Assembly: GCA_000727475.1 (NCBI GenBank)
Contig: KL647305.1
Location: forward strand, 1,280,788-1,344,787
Reading direction: 5' to 3'
DNA: 64,000 nt
Source of the DNA: Sarcocystis neurona
Lineage: Eukaryota > Apicomplexa > Conoidasida > Eucoccidiorida > Sarcocystidae
In this document: piece by piece, positions 37,176-50,929 of the stretch
Layout: every line of letters starts with the position of its first letter
How positions within the stretch are numbered: position 1 is the stretch's first letter
The notes under the pieces: model-generated
What the model saw: only the letters and a program-made list of their open reading frames with translations
Told to the model about the DNA's origin: nothing
Databases searched by the model: none
Program-made: the position numbers and the translations under genes

Positions 37176-37876
37176 GATCAGAGCAGTGCTCGTGGAACAG
37201 CGCAGAAGCAGCGCCAAGGAAGACCAGGAAGGCTTTATTCACATGGAAGGAGAAGTTGACCCGAGATTATCTAGTGCCGAAACGAATGCGGCCACGTATA
37301 AGACGTCGACGAATTGTTCAACGCCAGTTTGGCACACGCTGCGAGACGAACGTAAGAATACAGAAAAAGGAGTATGTTTCTCTTCATTGCCAGAAGCCGG
37401 CAGTCTGTCGTTCGCTGTAATCACACGCATGACTACGCGCCAACATGCACTATTCTGGTGAATATGCTGGTCCTCTTATCGTCCTCCTACATACAGTATG
37501 ATGCATAGCGTACGGATGACATACGCTGTTCTTTACGATAAATTACAGTATCTCGATGAGTCAATCCCTAGACGTGAATACGCCTTCTATACACAGAAGT
37601 ATCCACCGTTTACAACGAACGTGCAGAAAATCAGACGATTATGCAGTGACTTTCGAACGCATGACAAATTGTTGAGTTCATGTGACATCTGCATTTATAT
37701 CGAAATATGCTGTGCATGCAGAGATCAAGCGGCACCTTCAAAAAGAAGTGGATGAATACGACTTTACAAGCGATAGTGGGCGGATTTATTTCTCTTGGAC
37801 TAGCCACTTCACAAATACTTTGAGTCCGATGAACAAGGACGTCCTTTATAATATATTTGAGACCACATGCTCCTAA
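37176..37876 (+). CDS. Candidate two-exon 3' end of an unknown gene
   Basis: Exon 37176-37351 is bounded by GGCAG and a strong C|GTAAGAA donor; exon 37722-37876 follows GCATGCAG and ends in TAA. Their phases match (1, then 2 bases), reading VLVEQRRSSAKEDQEGF, HMEGEVDPRLSSAETNA, STPVWHTLRDEQIKRHLQKE, DEYDFTSDSGRIYFSWTSH and ending NIFETTCS. The mix is typical of soluble protein. The upstream sequence stays open in this frame past the chosen acceptor, so the 5' border is uncertain, and no start exon was found. A second frame through the same block starts with ATG at 37061 and is very basic; I think it less likely. No family recognised. Confidence 0.35.
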
Positions 37877-40800
37877 ATTCCTTCTTCTCCGAAGCGATAA
37901 CGACATGCACGCTGTTCTGCGTCCTTTACGGCACATGCACATGGCTAGCTACCTGCGACCGTGGCACCAGGTGTTCCAAGGGACAGCGAAATTTGCAAGT
38001 CGTTGTGTCTTAATTGGATATATTTCTGTAGTTGTGCGTTCTCTGCTTATTTCGTCATCCACCAGGCACACAGGTTGACTCCTTTCCGCGGTTCGGAGTC
38101 AGTCGCAACGCGCTTGACAGGCAATGAAAACAAAGCGGGAAGAGAAGTGTTTGCCCTGTAAAATCACTGCTAACTCGAGACGTCTGCACTACGCTGCAGG
38201 AGTTACTTATGTCGTAGACTTCCTTCCGTCTCTTTTCCGATTGTGAAGTCCTGCTACGCAGAGCAGCAGCCTGAGGACTTCTGTTATCAGCTGCGCCAGG
38301 TGTACAACTTTCTATGGACCGCCATGGTCAGCCACTAGCACGGGCGGGGCAGAACTGTTTAGCACTCCTTTTAAAACGGAAATGTGCCATACGAGGCCGT
38401 CAACAGAGACACACTGGTGAGAGTGCGGATATTCACGTAGGAGGCCTGTTGCATATGCAGAGAAGGGCAACGACGACTTCTGCTCTTTCTAGGTTTACAT
38501 ACACTAAAAAGCAGTTGCACAGTCGTACATGTAGAGAAGTCACACACAGTGTTGATTCTAATCTTTGTGCTGTGTCCTGCCGGCCTCTGCTTTCGACGGT
38601 CGACGCCCGCCAGGAATGAAACACACGGTAGTGTCAGGTGATCACTGAACGACCTTTCGAATTGCCTTGCATTGTAATACTGACTTTTTGTTGGTACGTA
38701 CCCTCCCGGATGACACTGAGGGCATTGCCGCAGACGCAAGGTCCACATGTGTGTAATTGCATCCGAGACGTGTGAACTGGCCTATATACGTCTGTGTATC
38801 AAGACAGCGAGAGACATTGCTCGACAGGCAAATACGTTAAGGGTGCACATTTATATACACGTGTATGTGGAGCCTCTCAACCTTTCGTTGACGTGCACGT
38901 GCACGTTCACGTATGCAAGCCTGTAGTGTGTTACAGCCTTCACATCCATCTGGGAGTATAATGCAGCTTGCGTACCGGCTCCCGGTGGCAAAAATGTAGT
39001 GGCTTTCTAAGCTTCGCCCGCGGTAATTTGGACGAGAGAATCACTGCATAGGGGTACATATATATGCCTAGCATATTATCCAGATGCCGCCACATAGGTG
39101 GACGTATCGAAGTAAAAGGGAATAGCGGCTTCGGAAAGAAGTGGCAGCTCTAGGAGCAACCACGCCGTACATCCGCGACGTACAACACAGTGAAATGTCA
39201 TCAATTCCATAAAAATATCGAAGAACTCTATCTACGTACGTACACCTGGCAGTACTAATCAGCAGCTTCCTGTGGTTGGGCCGTAGTATCCACATATATA
39301 AAGCATATCGTACGATCAGGATTCGTGAATCATCCTTTTGTACATGAATGCTGCAGCAAGTGCGCCTTGCAGGACCAGTATATACGGGCAGACATACATG
39401 GGGATGTACAGGCTTTCGTAAGACTTGTATGCACTACGTCTACTTATAGCGTGCGGACATCTTTACTAGGAAAGCACTCTCGATTCCTCTGTGTGTAACC
39501 AAGTATATCGTGGACTCTCTACACACACGTTTTCACTTGCCGTGTACGGGCAAGTGCTCCTCAGTTACCGCTGAACGAGGAAGCGACTTAAACAGCAAAT
39601 TTGTGCCCTTGAAAGAGACTGCTACCTCTCCACTGATTCGCAACTCCGCTGCACGAAAAGCAATCTCTCTGGTTCACGTCGATGTTGAGAAAGTTGTTAC
39701 AACTGAGAATTTTCGAAAGGTGGGCATACACGTTGCGACTTCGGTACTGACAACAATTCGTCTCATATGACTCCATCCCTGAGACACTGTAGTTTACCGC
39801 AACGCAACTGTGGTGGGCGGTGGGTCAAAGGAACAACAGGAGGAAGTCGGGGGTGTCGGGAATGCCTTAGTTTCATCAAGGAATGCACGTGTCTGCGCAG
39901 GATGGACTACTTCTGAAGCAGTGAGAGATTCGGAAAGCAGTAGACTCGTTTCAAGTCAGTTTTGTATGAAATAGGCGTCTGCTACTCTTGGTAACTCATA
40001 AGTGCGCACGTCTGTCTCTGTGTAAATACATATAAATGTGTGCGCAACGCTGTGCGAAGACATAGCGCTATAGCACTGTACCACTGCGCACACGTCGTGT
40101 CCAGTGTATCTCCCTGGGTGGAGCAGTGGGGAAGGTCTTACAGGGAGAACAAGCTACGTTGTAGCATGTTACAATAGAGGACAACAAAGGCAGTAGCCAC
40201 TCAAGCTGTCTAAGTCCACGGTGTACGTTATTCTTGTGCGGTTCGTAAGAAGGCAGGCAGCTACCACCTGGGTAAGCAGGAGGTCACCTGAGACGATATA
40301 CGGCTGTGTACAATTGTGCGGAAGAAGCGACTGACATAGCTACGCGCGTACACGTGAGAATATAGAGACAGACTGTGCAGCAGCCCTTCACTTGGAAATT
40401 TCTTCACACGCAACGCAGGCCTTTCAGAGAGTTATCCACTTTCTGTTAAGAAAACAATGGCTGTGCGTGGTGGCAGGAGGGTCCCTCTGTACAACAAATC
40501 ACCCACGTACAGTGACGCAGCAGGTGCGTTGTTGTAGTAGCTTCAGCTTGGCATATTTGCGCAGTTTCTGACAACATAGAACATCATATTTTATGATGTG
40601 GGCCGCTCACGTCGTATGTAGTAATACTTGAATCCATGCGCCCTACGACCAGGCATGTGGGAGAAGTGTATTCGTCCAAACTTCGGTGGGAAGAACAACG
40701 TGAGGGAAAATCTTTCAACGGTTCGAGAGACACAGTGGAACACTCGTGCACTGTATTTAAAACTGAGTATCACACGCTTCCTCGTTCCGTGATGCAGCGT

Positions 40801-42617
40801 TACATATTCCCCATTACCGGATTGCTCTTTCGTTTAAAGTGCTCGGCCAGCCAATTACGGGCCATGTAAGAACTCACGGAGAAGGGGCTTCGCCCTAGTC
40901 AAACAGTATTCTTGTCGTACTTGGGATATTACTCAGTGGAACAGATTGACAGCACGCGTGGAATATATAGTGCGGCTATCGCGTCTTCACTGATCAGACA
41001 CACTCGTCGTGTTGTGTTTGAACTACTGTTGAACTACCGTGGTGGGAACACGTACTCTATCTCCTTCATCGCGAATTACCCCAGTACAGGGAAAATTCCA
41101 GCAAAACCCCACTTAATCTTGTGCTGAAACCTCAGATGCTGACTAGAAACATCTAAGTGGGTGAACAGTTTATTGGAGTCCCTGTAAATTCGGCTGCGGT
41201 TGCGTGCGTGTGGCAGTCCTAAGATACTCTGGTGAGCGGCGATCGGCCAAACGTCAATGTAGCCCCCTCGTTGGCCTTCAGCAGTGCTTCGTTACGAATC
41301 TCTTCGACCGCTCACTGGTATGTCTGTTTTCGATAAGACTGCCGTGTGCTAACTTTCAACTACTTCCGCTGCGCTGCCGCAGTTGAAAGGGGTCTTCCCG
41401 GTACGCACAACCGCGGTCCACCTAAAGCCAGTGCACGGTCCGTGTAGGCGTTAGGAAGACCGGAGTGTTTTTTATGCGTCAACTCTATCGCTTGCTACGT
41501 TACCGAACTCGCCTCCGACGACAAAAAGTCTGCACAAAAACAGTGCAGGAAACACTGTTTTACGAGGATGTCGGAAATCATCGCCTCCCGCGACAGAACG
41601 CCTACAGGAGGACCATTCAGAATGCTATACTTAACAGCACCTGCAGAGTTCTGTGTGCTCGGTTCTTCGTCCCCCGATGTAATGCCATCTCATTAGGTTC
41701 CACCGCGACTGGAAAACGCTGGGCGCTACCCTTTGATGGAGACCACGAAAGTTAGATCAAGAAGGGTGTGCAAATACAAAGTGCGGTAAGCTGCGTGGGT
41801 GAAAGCGCAACACCATTGTTTCGAACATGCATTTATGCGTCGTTGACGTACACAATCGCCTGAATTTCAAACCTCACGAGTATGCATTCCCACAATCGCA
41901 TGACGTATACAGCTGTATGTGACGGCGGATATTTACAAAGCATCCCCCTCAGGAAGACCTTACTCAGCTGGACGGACGCATACACACAAGCTCCGGATGG
42001 AACCTAGCGGGTATCTCGTATGCAAGGGATAACGTGCTCCACGCCACATCAGTCTCTGTCTCTTGTGCCAGACAACTGCGCAGTAAAAAGTGTTGCACTT
42101 TTCAAAGTACTGTGAAAACGCGTTCAGCTTCGATGCGCTTCTGCCGCATTTCAAACAATAAACCCCCCAGCGTCAGTGCACCAGCCAGCATCCAGACTGA
42201 TGGTGACCTGTGTCGACATTGTGCACGCAAAATGATTCCTGTTTTCTGCAGGCAAAACTAACCCCTCGCATCCGACTGGACTTCTGTTGCTTGCCAGTGC
42301 ATGACTTGCACTAGACGACCTTATATGAATTCTCCTTTACAGATGGAAATAAGTTCTCCAATTGTCTTTCAACATGTGTCTGCTACGCGCGTCGCAATCA
42401 CTATTATACAGAGAACAGGAGCTAGCGCCGGAACTTGACGCCGCCGTCACGCGGGTGGCACGGCCTGAGTCGTGGTGATAACCACAGTGTTACGTCGCTG
42501 CGTCACACTGAATTGTAGTGGCCTTGAACTGCATGAATGCAACTTCACCTCGCCAACAATGCTCAGTACAGTACCCTCTCAGAAGCTTCCTACGTTTGAA
42601 GCTCTCATAAAGCTTAC
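37877..42617. other. Gene-poor stretch, nothing assigned
   Basis: About 4.7 kb without a supported gene. Plus-strand frames at 39510-39770 and 41465-41755 are moderately protein-like but have no motif, start context or matching exon. There are no prominent microsatellites here, unlike the introns of the confident genes. Confidence 0.35.
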
Positions 42618-42668
42618 CGTCGAGTACAGTGTTCATTTCCATACAATGAAGGCACTTCCATTCCCGCT
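42618..42668 (-). CDS. Candidate 51-base exon with W-x-C-x2-C motif
   Basis: On the minus strand GCGACAG is followed by a block reading REWKCLHCMEMNTVLD and then a good GTAAGC donor. W-x-C-x2-C with a following Asn-x-Val is found at the second half of several zinc-binding folds (SP-RING of SUMO ligases, Sec23/Sec24 zinc fingers). The first half of such a fold was not found. It sits inside a 135-codon open frame (42897-42490) with other cysteine pairs but no ATG. It may be one exon of an undetected gene or chance. Confidence 0.22.
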
Positions 42669-43374
42669 CTGTCGCAAGGCAGCATATACAAGTGGACGGC
42701 TGCAAATTAATATTTTCGGTTGACCCATCGCAAGGTGAAAGATGATCGTTGGAGCATCTCGGAATTTGTGTTGGACAGGTTGGTAATGTCCCGTTCCGGC
42801 GGTTACTGATGTGCCACTGCCAACGTCCCTGATCAACAAATCGGGGCGCCTGCGCGAACGTCCACGCGCCTTCTTTGGAGCACGCGCAACATGTCACAGG
42901 GGATATTAAATCTGAAGTTTTCTACTGCGTGTTAGAGAAGTGGATACATGAAGCTGCCTTCCGTGGACCAGAGAAACCCGCAGTTTCACGCGAGGCAGGC
43001 CGCTTACTGGTGAAAGCATATTCGTGAGGGGAATCTGAACGTCTCAGTCTTAGATGAATTAACCGTCTCTCTGTCACAGACGAATGAACTGTCTGTGAGT
43101 GACTTGCCAGGAACCTTATCTGTACACTTTTTGAGACCCTCCCCACCACATTGACACTCAACTAGCCACAGTGAAGGCGGGGCGCCACCGGCGGCTCCGG
43201 CCACTGCGGCGGTGAGAATAGCTAGTAGCGTCCAGTTATGTGGGAGGTAGCTGCTCGTACGTCCGCGTAGACGTGGTTGGAAACTGGTTGACAGGTGATC
43301 TATATTTCCGTGGTTTGATTCGCCTTGGACCTCGCTTCGTTCCCCAGCAGACAGAACAACTGCAATGGGGGAAG

Positions 43375-43861
43375 ATGCCAGCAATGCCACTTTTGGTGGT
43401 GGCGCTGGCTAGTCTGTTTGCCGCGGCGAGCGTGGTAGTGCATACCAATTGCTCGAAGGTGATGGCCACAGGGAAGTTCAGATCCATGGTTTGTTTTTCT
43501 AGGTACTCTCTCACTAGCCGGTGAATTCAGGCAAAATTTCGTCACCGTGCAGCGCCATTGCCGTGTGTTGTGTTAAAGCGGCATGTACTTGAGAATGCGT
43601 CATTACGTACATCCAGGTGCAAATTGCGGCTCTGGATCAGCGGTCTATGTAGTTGTTCAGTTTCTCCTAGTACCGGCCTTCACGTTTTGCGGTGTGCTTG
43701 TTCCGTGGTGCTACAAGGGCGATGGATGTCTTGCCGCACTGGATATTTCTGCATTGCTGAGCGCCGTACTTTCTGTTGCCCTACACGCATTGTGCACCGT
43801 TTTCACAACTCGTAGGGCGCTGAAGTCTGTGGGCGTAACAACATGTGCTTTTCTTTTGTGA
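43375..43861 (+). CDS. Candidate small membrane protein, probably spliced
   Basis: An ATG at 43375 begins MPAMPLLVVALASLFAAASV, a good signal peptide or membrane anchor, and stays open to 43512. A second block ending at TGA 43859-43861 has two hydrophobic spans (LLVPAFTFCGVLVPW, ALLSAVLSVALHALCTVF). A phase-0 junction is possible between AAG|GTGATG near 43460 or ATG|GTTTGT near 43492 and GTTCAG|TTTCTC near 43662. The protein would be 100-120 residues with about three membrane spans. No family recognised; antisense frames are also open. Confidence 0.25.
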
Positions 43862-44398
43862 ATGTTCGTGCCTGCGTAGGTGCGATTGATTGCTGAGGAA
43901 GATAGTAACTTTTGAGACTAACATGTGACCGCTGTTAGCACTTTGGGGACTACTCCAGAGTAGAAGAGAGAACTGATGTTCTCTCTTCTGCATGAGGGGA
44001 CCCACTTGTAAGTACTTGTTGATAAGAAGTGCAGACTGCAGTCGATTTCCATATTGTTGTTTCAGATTTACTGCTGTGGCCCTATTGTCGAGTGTGCCCC
44101 CGTACGGATACATGTACTACGTACGTGTTATCCTAGGTGCACAGTACTCGTCAAGGTGTGTATTTTTTGCGTATGGATATACATAGTACGTACATTTAAT
44201 CTTAGGCGCACATATCCGCATCAAGGTGTGGGACTCTTTGGTGCGTAGAACTACTGCGTAGCTTTCTAGAATGATGTTGCCATCGTGGCTTTATGTGAAT
44301 TGTGGATCTCCTCAGTAGATGCTGTATGGTGTAGCAGTCAGCGTCCTGTGCGGCTGGGGCGTTCATCAACTCCAGCGCCCCGCTCCAGTCCGATAAAC

Positions 44399-47300
44399 AT
44401 GGCGCGGATGGTACGACCTTTAATAGAGGAGGAGGGGGAGCCCGAGGTGCTGGCGTGTGTGGTGGCGGAGAAACACGCATACTACGATAGTTGTGCCTCA
44501 GTTCACGCTGAAACTGCGGGGAAAGGGAGTATGAACGGCATGTTTGATGGGGGTACTGAGCCGGTAGCACAGAGCTCCACAGAGGCTGCTTCACCTATCT
44601 CTTCAAGTGATGAGTTTTGCGACAGTGCCAAGGCAACGTTCCCTCGTAAAACTGCCGAGCGAGCAGCAATGGGCGAGACGAGTGCTTTACTGCCATCTCA
44701 TGTGCTGCGGCCACGATCGAAGAAAGTGATTGTAGCCGGGGAAGGAGAGAGTCATGGGACGTACGGTGGTGTTATGTCGTTGGTAGGAGACGCAGAGTAT
44801 GCGGGTGCCAGTATTCCTTTGGCTAACAGCGTGTTGAGCTGTTTAATAGCAATGTTGCAAGGCGTGGAAGTGCTGTGCAACTTGGCAATTCTTTACCTGT
44901 ACAAAGATGACTTTCTGCTAGATCCTGCCGTTCTCGCCGTAGCTATGGGAGCTTTGAAGGTGCCGTGGACCATCAAGCCGCTTTGGGCGTTGATGAGTGA
45001 TAACCTTCCTTTGTTCGGATACCGTCGGAAGTCATATATCTTTATCGGATCTTCTCTATGCATCTGTGCTTTGTTATCACTAGGGTTGTTTGGCTATCGC
45101 AATCTGTGGGCTACAACTGTGCTGCTGTTCTTGTATTTCGCTGGAAGTGCCATGTGCAACGTAATAGGCGAAGCATTAGTGGTGGAAGCGGGGAGAAAAG
45201 CTTCGAGTGAGGAAGGAGCTGCCAACTCTGTTTCCGTTTTCTTTGCTTTCCGGAAGATCAGTTTCGCCATCATGTCCTACTTAAGTGGATTTCTCTTGAC
45301 TTACATGGACAAACGCTTCGTATTCGTTCTAGGCACGGCACTGCCGCTGGCTGTGTTTTTGACCACTTTCTTCCTGACCGAAACGCGCGCCGTTGTCCTG
45401 CCGTTGAGGGAACAACTCGAACGTCTGCTTGAAATCATGAAGAGACCCGTTGTCCTCAATTCGACGCTTTTTATTTTTCTCATGATGGTGAGACACCACC
45501 TTTCGACGGTGTTGTTCTAAAAAGGCAACGTCCTCAAAAGTTGTCACGCGTCGGGTTTTCCTGCTCTTCCCCCTTTGTTGCCCGTTTTTCACCTCAGACA
45601 ACACCGAGTTTTATTCGCCTTTTCTTCCCTGTCTTCGTGGTCGACCGCTTCGCGCTCGTCTCTCCTATTACATGCCTCTTTTTCATCCTTCGCAGTCAAC
45701 TGTGACGCTACATTGCAGGCCGACGGGGATGAACTCGGCTGTTGTACCACGTCGAATCGTCAAGTATTTCCAACACCCCGTAGTAGTACTCTTCGTGACT
45801 AATCATGCGTACATATACATATATATATATACATACACATATTGGACACACACGTAGACACACGTACAAATTCAGTGACAATGTTGAACGTTTACAAGTA
45901 TCGATGGGCGTAGCAAGAGGCACGGATGAATTCAAGTATATAGTGTTACGTATTGTGGTAAGTGCTAGACTGCTTGAAGATACGTGTGTATACGTTTGCG
46001 CGCAAGCTGGCATCTACCTGTTTGTATAGAATGACAGTGTCTTCCGCATATGCTTCAAGCGGAGATGCACTAGTGTGCTCCTCCTTTTACTTTGCTCCAT
46101 CTACTCGTATGTATATGCGTATCTTCGTACGCTCCGGATGTGGACACGGATTTAATGTATGTGTTCACGTTCGTGGCATGCGTGTCTGTCTATCTATCTG
46201 TATATATATATATGTATGTATATCTATCTATCTACCTTTCTATCTTTCTATCTATATATATGTATATGGCCTCTACATGTTCTTAAGCACACATGCGTAT
46301 ACACGTGTATCACACGTGCGTGTCTGTCCAGTATGTGTGAAATAACCGTGAAGTTTATCCGAATATGTGTTCTGCTTGCATAGCAAGTAACTGTAGCATA
46401 TATATCTGAATACACAATTGTACCTATAAATGTATGCACCTAGGTGTATATATCTATATATAGATGTAAATACATATTCTCGCGCATAACTTTAATTCAC
46501 AGCAAGAATCGTTGGCCGTTTCTCCCTTTCCTTCCTTCTCCACTCAACTACAAATTACTATTTTGCAGGAGATCGATGCCAAATATGCGACGTGTGTGGA
46601 GGAATTTGCCTTTTCTTGCATGTGCGTGTCATAAACCCGCTGTGTTGTACATGAGTGTGTGCCTGTACTTTCATCCTTTCCTAATCGGATTGCTTACTGT
46701 TTTCTTTTTTGTCTCTTCTGGGCCGGACAGCTTACTTTTTCACGAAGAGCGTAGCTCCGCTTCGTGTCTATTATCTCGTGTCTGCTATTAAAGAAATCTG
46801 GTATGGATAGATTCCGCATAATTTTGATCTCTGGCGCCCACTGTTGTATTTCCTTGACTATTATCCGAGTTCTGCATCTTTTCCGTCTTTTCTGTACTCT
46901 GCGCAGAGCACGCCTTCAGCGGGGTCGATAATGTTCTACTACATGACCAACGAGCTGAAGTTCGGGCCGGAGCTGTTGGGACGCATGGCGTTGTTTCAGT
47001 CAGTTGCGAGTCTCTTGGGCATTTTGACGTACTGGTGGCTTTTCAAAAGAACTAATCTACGCAGGCTGCTGCTCTTCTCGACTCTTGTAGTCACGCCCTT
47101 CTGTATGCTTCCCGTCGTCTTGTAAGTGGACAGAAAATACACATGTACACACGCACAGACACATTCTCAGAGACACACACACGGCGACGCCCGCACACAC
47201 ACACGTGTATTTGTCTACCTGCCAGTCTCTGTCTATAGGCACATGTACGGGAGTATATATGTGGATATATATAATTCGTGCGTAAAGGAGTACTGGAATT

Positions 47301-50100
47301 CCGATATATGTGCTGCCGTACTTGTAGAGAAGACCTGCAAGTGACTTTGCCGTCGGACCTGCAGAGCGGTGTACATGGTTGTGTGTGTCTACAGTACACG
47401 CATATATATAGATAAATGTATATATATATATATGTGCAGTACACATATGTATAGACTAGTGCATGAGTATATCAGTGACATGTTCTGCGCATGCAGGGGT
47501 GCGCTCCCAGTGGATCCTCGTGACGCTCTCAGTGTTGAAGTTTTTCTTCTTGTAGTGGACTGCTGTTGCCTCTCATCACATGAGTCTCTCCGCTCAACTC
47601 TACACAGTTATTTATCTCTCTCCCCGTCTCCCATATATATATATGTATTGACATCTGTGCAGCATGGTTTCTGCACTTGGTCGTGGGGTGCAGATGGACT
47701 GGATTGTTGCTGCTGTGGTGGCGGTATATGTTTGCGTGTAGTGCTACGAACAAATGTACACGTGCCCGCACTTACATATACAAGCGTATCTAGATAAATG
47801 CTCAAACGTATGCAATCACGTATAAATTTACATTTTTTCGTGAAGAAATAAAGAAATGTATGTTTACTCGTGACGCGGTCCTTGGGGGTGACACTGTGAG
47901 GTGGCGTCGCCCCTCGTGTCTTCTGCAGGCTTGGAACGCCGTGTTCCGATGCTCCTCGGGGTTTTTCTAGGAAAAAGGGTATCACGTGAGCGCGACGTTG
48001 TTTTTGTCTGTTACTGCGGGTCTTTGCTTGTAACGACTTTCTCCCTTTTCTCACTCTCTCCTGCGGGACTGTCGCATGCGCAGAGTACAGCGATGGAACG
48101 TGAAGATGGGAATCCCAGACACGGCATTCGTGGTCACTGACACCGTGCTGATGGAGTTCGTGGGTAAGAGTCCACTTCGTTCTCACATCCCCTCTCGTGA
48201 TAATATTTTCTGTCGTTGATTGCGTATACGTCCACTAAACACAAGTGTATATAGGGCTCCGAGCCCACGTCTATACAAAGATGAAGAAGGAAATTGTTCG
48301 CTACATTCTATACACGCGTACACATATATGCCTGTGTATGCAGGTAAACTGCGTACAGCTTAGTCTATCATGTACGTAAGTGGATGAGTGTATAGGGAAA
48401 GAGGTGAACTATATAAAATACGGTGCACTATAAAGATGTCAGTTGTATTTAGGCTTAAGTCTATGCGTATACATATATATACACACATAGAGAGAGAGAA
48501 ATAGATTTACTTCCTACAAAAGTAAATCTATTTACTTTTGTAACGTCGTCGTTACTTTGCAGAGTGTGTAGACAGACCTGTTTGTCCAGAATGTGTATAC
48601 GCCCACATACACAAATATATGTACACATACATATATATATATATGCATTTGCAGTTGCATCGGTCATATATGTGTATATATATATATATATATATGTTTG
48701 AAGTGTACATGCGTACAAACGCTACGATCATGTATTCACGTCAAGGTAAATTGGATAGTGCATGCTATATGTGAACGTGATGGATATTTGTTGTTTGTGC
48801 GTCAACTCTTTGTGTGTACGGTTCGCTCTATCAGTGTTTTATATGCATTATTTGTGAGGTGCTACAAAGGTTTTATATATATATATAGCCGATGCGTCCA
48901 AATAGAGAAAGGCTGTGTATATATCCGCGCATACTCAGCGCATGCATGGTAGTGTACCTGTATCTGCGCTGCCATCTATATGTAGAACTGGTCCTTAGTG
49001 TGTTCCTGATTACGTGCAGGAGAGCTGCAGACAATGCCGGTCCTGGTGCTTGGAGCACGGTTGTGCCCGCCCGGGTTGGAGTCTTCCATCTACTCTTTCC
49101 TCCTTTCTGCGTATAATTTCGGTCTCGGCTTCGGCTCTCTGCTTTCTGCCGGGATGACGGCGGTAGGTGCACACACGTAACAGCATACGTACGCGTATGG
49201 ATACTTATGTATATACACACGATCTCCTAAACAAACACACAAATAACACACGTACACGCACGTGTACACGTGTGTGTGTGTGTATGTATACCTTCGTGTA
49301 TGTGTATATGTTGGTTGTACTGTTTGTGTGTGTGTATGCAAGGACGCATTATCTGTGTGTGCGCCTATGCGCGCAGACTCTATGCATTTTGCTGAAATAC
49401 GTATATATAAACGCGTCCGTGTAGACGTACTACGCTAGTGCGTATGTGTGTGTCCACATACGCAAATAGAGGGCAAGGAGGAGAGAGGTTTGCACAGTGG
49501 AGAATGGACGCGCTCATCAAAACTGCTGGCTCTTTATCAGAAAAGTAGTACGAGTTACGCTGTAAAGCGAGACGTGCTTGTTACGTGTATATATACATAT
49601 ATATATATATATGTATATATATATGTATGTGTATACGTGTGTACACATGTGTATCCATTTGAACTATACTAACGTCTACTCCGAGACCACGGAGTAGGGC
49701 ACGTCTGCGTGAATTAGCAGTGGGGGCGGGGGCGGAGGGTTTCCACCGTTTTGTTTGTACATTTGTGTGTATATGTGTGTAGCCCTTCCTCCTCTTTCCT
49801 CCTGGCGTATGGGGAGATGTTTTTTTTCTGGCTGCCTCCGTCCGTCCCTCCTGGCGTATGGAGAGGTGGATGATTCAGGAATTTTCAAACTCAGCGTCAA
49901 CACTGCTGCAGTGCAAGCTGGGTATTTGCATACATATTTGCATCCTATGTCTATGCATATCCTTGCACCATATACACACACGTACGTAGGTTTTAGTCGA
50001 TGCAGAGTGATCTTTCCCTTTGACTCACTATATATATGCATGTATCTATATTTGTATATATGTACGTACAACGTGCCTTTTCATAATGAGTACGTGTGTA

Positions 50101-50131
<31 letters not shown>

Positions 50132-50895
50132 ACGTATGTATGTATGTATGTGTGTATGTATGTATGTATGTATGTGTGTGTGTGTGTGATATGGTTTTCT
50201 CCTCTGTGTGTTCGTCGGTTTTCTTTTTCCAGGCGTACGGCATCTCATCGACGAACTTCGAGAATTTGACCCCAATGATCATCGTGTGCGCGTTGACGAA
50301 TTTGCTTCCGCTCGGAGTGCTGTGGCTGGTGCCAGACTCTCCTTCGGTCTACGCAGCAGAGGAAGGGGACCGCGGTCGTGAAGCAGAGTCTGCATTCAGT
50401 TCTGACACAGAAGCGGGCACTTCGCAGAGTACGTTGCAATCTGTCGTCTTCCTCTTCCGTCTTTGCTTCACTCGTGTAGAAGAGGTCGTGGTTGTCTACA
50501 GAATAGGTCGCGCGCGCACGTGTGCAGTCCGTTCTTTTTGTCACCATACGAGCTTCTATTCTACGTGGGAAGTGCTTTTCGTTCCTGTGCGGTTCATGCG
50601 AGTTCTGCAGACTTACCCGGATTTTAGTACTCCTGACTGTTGTTCTGTCACGCGTTTCCACGAAAGCCTATACCGCCGTCGTGTGGGCCGGAAGATTGAG
50701 GACGATTTTGTTTGTATGAGTAGTTCATGCCCATGAAAGGACTACCGGGGCCACGCAGTATTAGCAGTGTATGTTTGTATATATATATATATATGTATCG
50801 TTACGTAGTAAGATCCAGCCTGCTTATGAGTTGTGTAGGAGGTACCTACGTGACACTTCATCATCCACGATATATATATGTATATGTCTGTTCCG

Positions 50896-50929
<34 letters not shown>

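Noticed and set aside
50245..50736. Continuation of transporter exon 5 to a stop at 50736, and its antisense frame
   Set aside because: The GTACGT donor at 50429 joins in phase to a long open exon 6; read-through adds a tail with no membrane or family features. Kept as the alternative to test.
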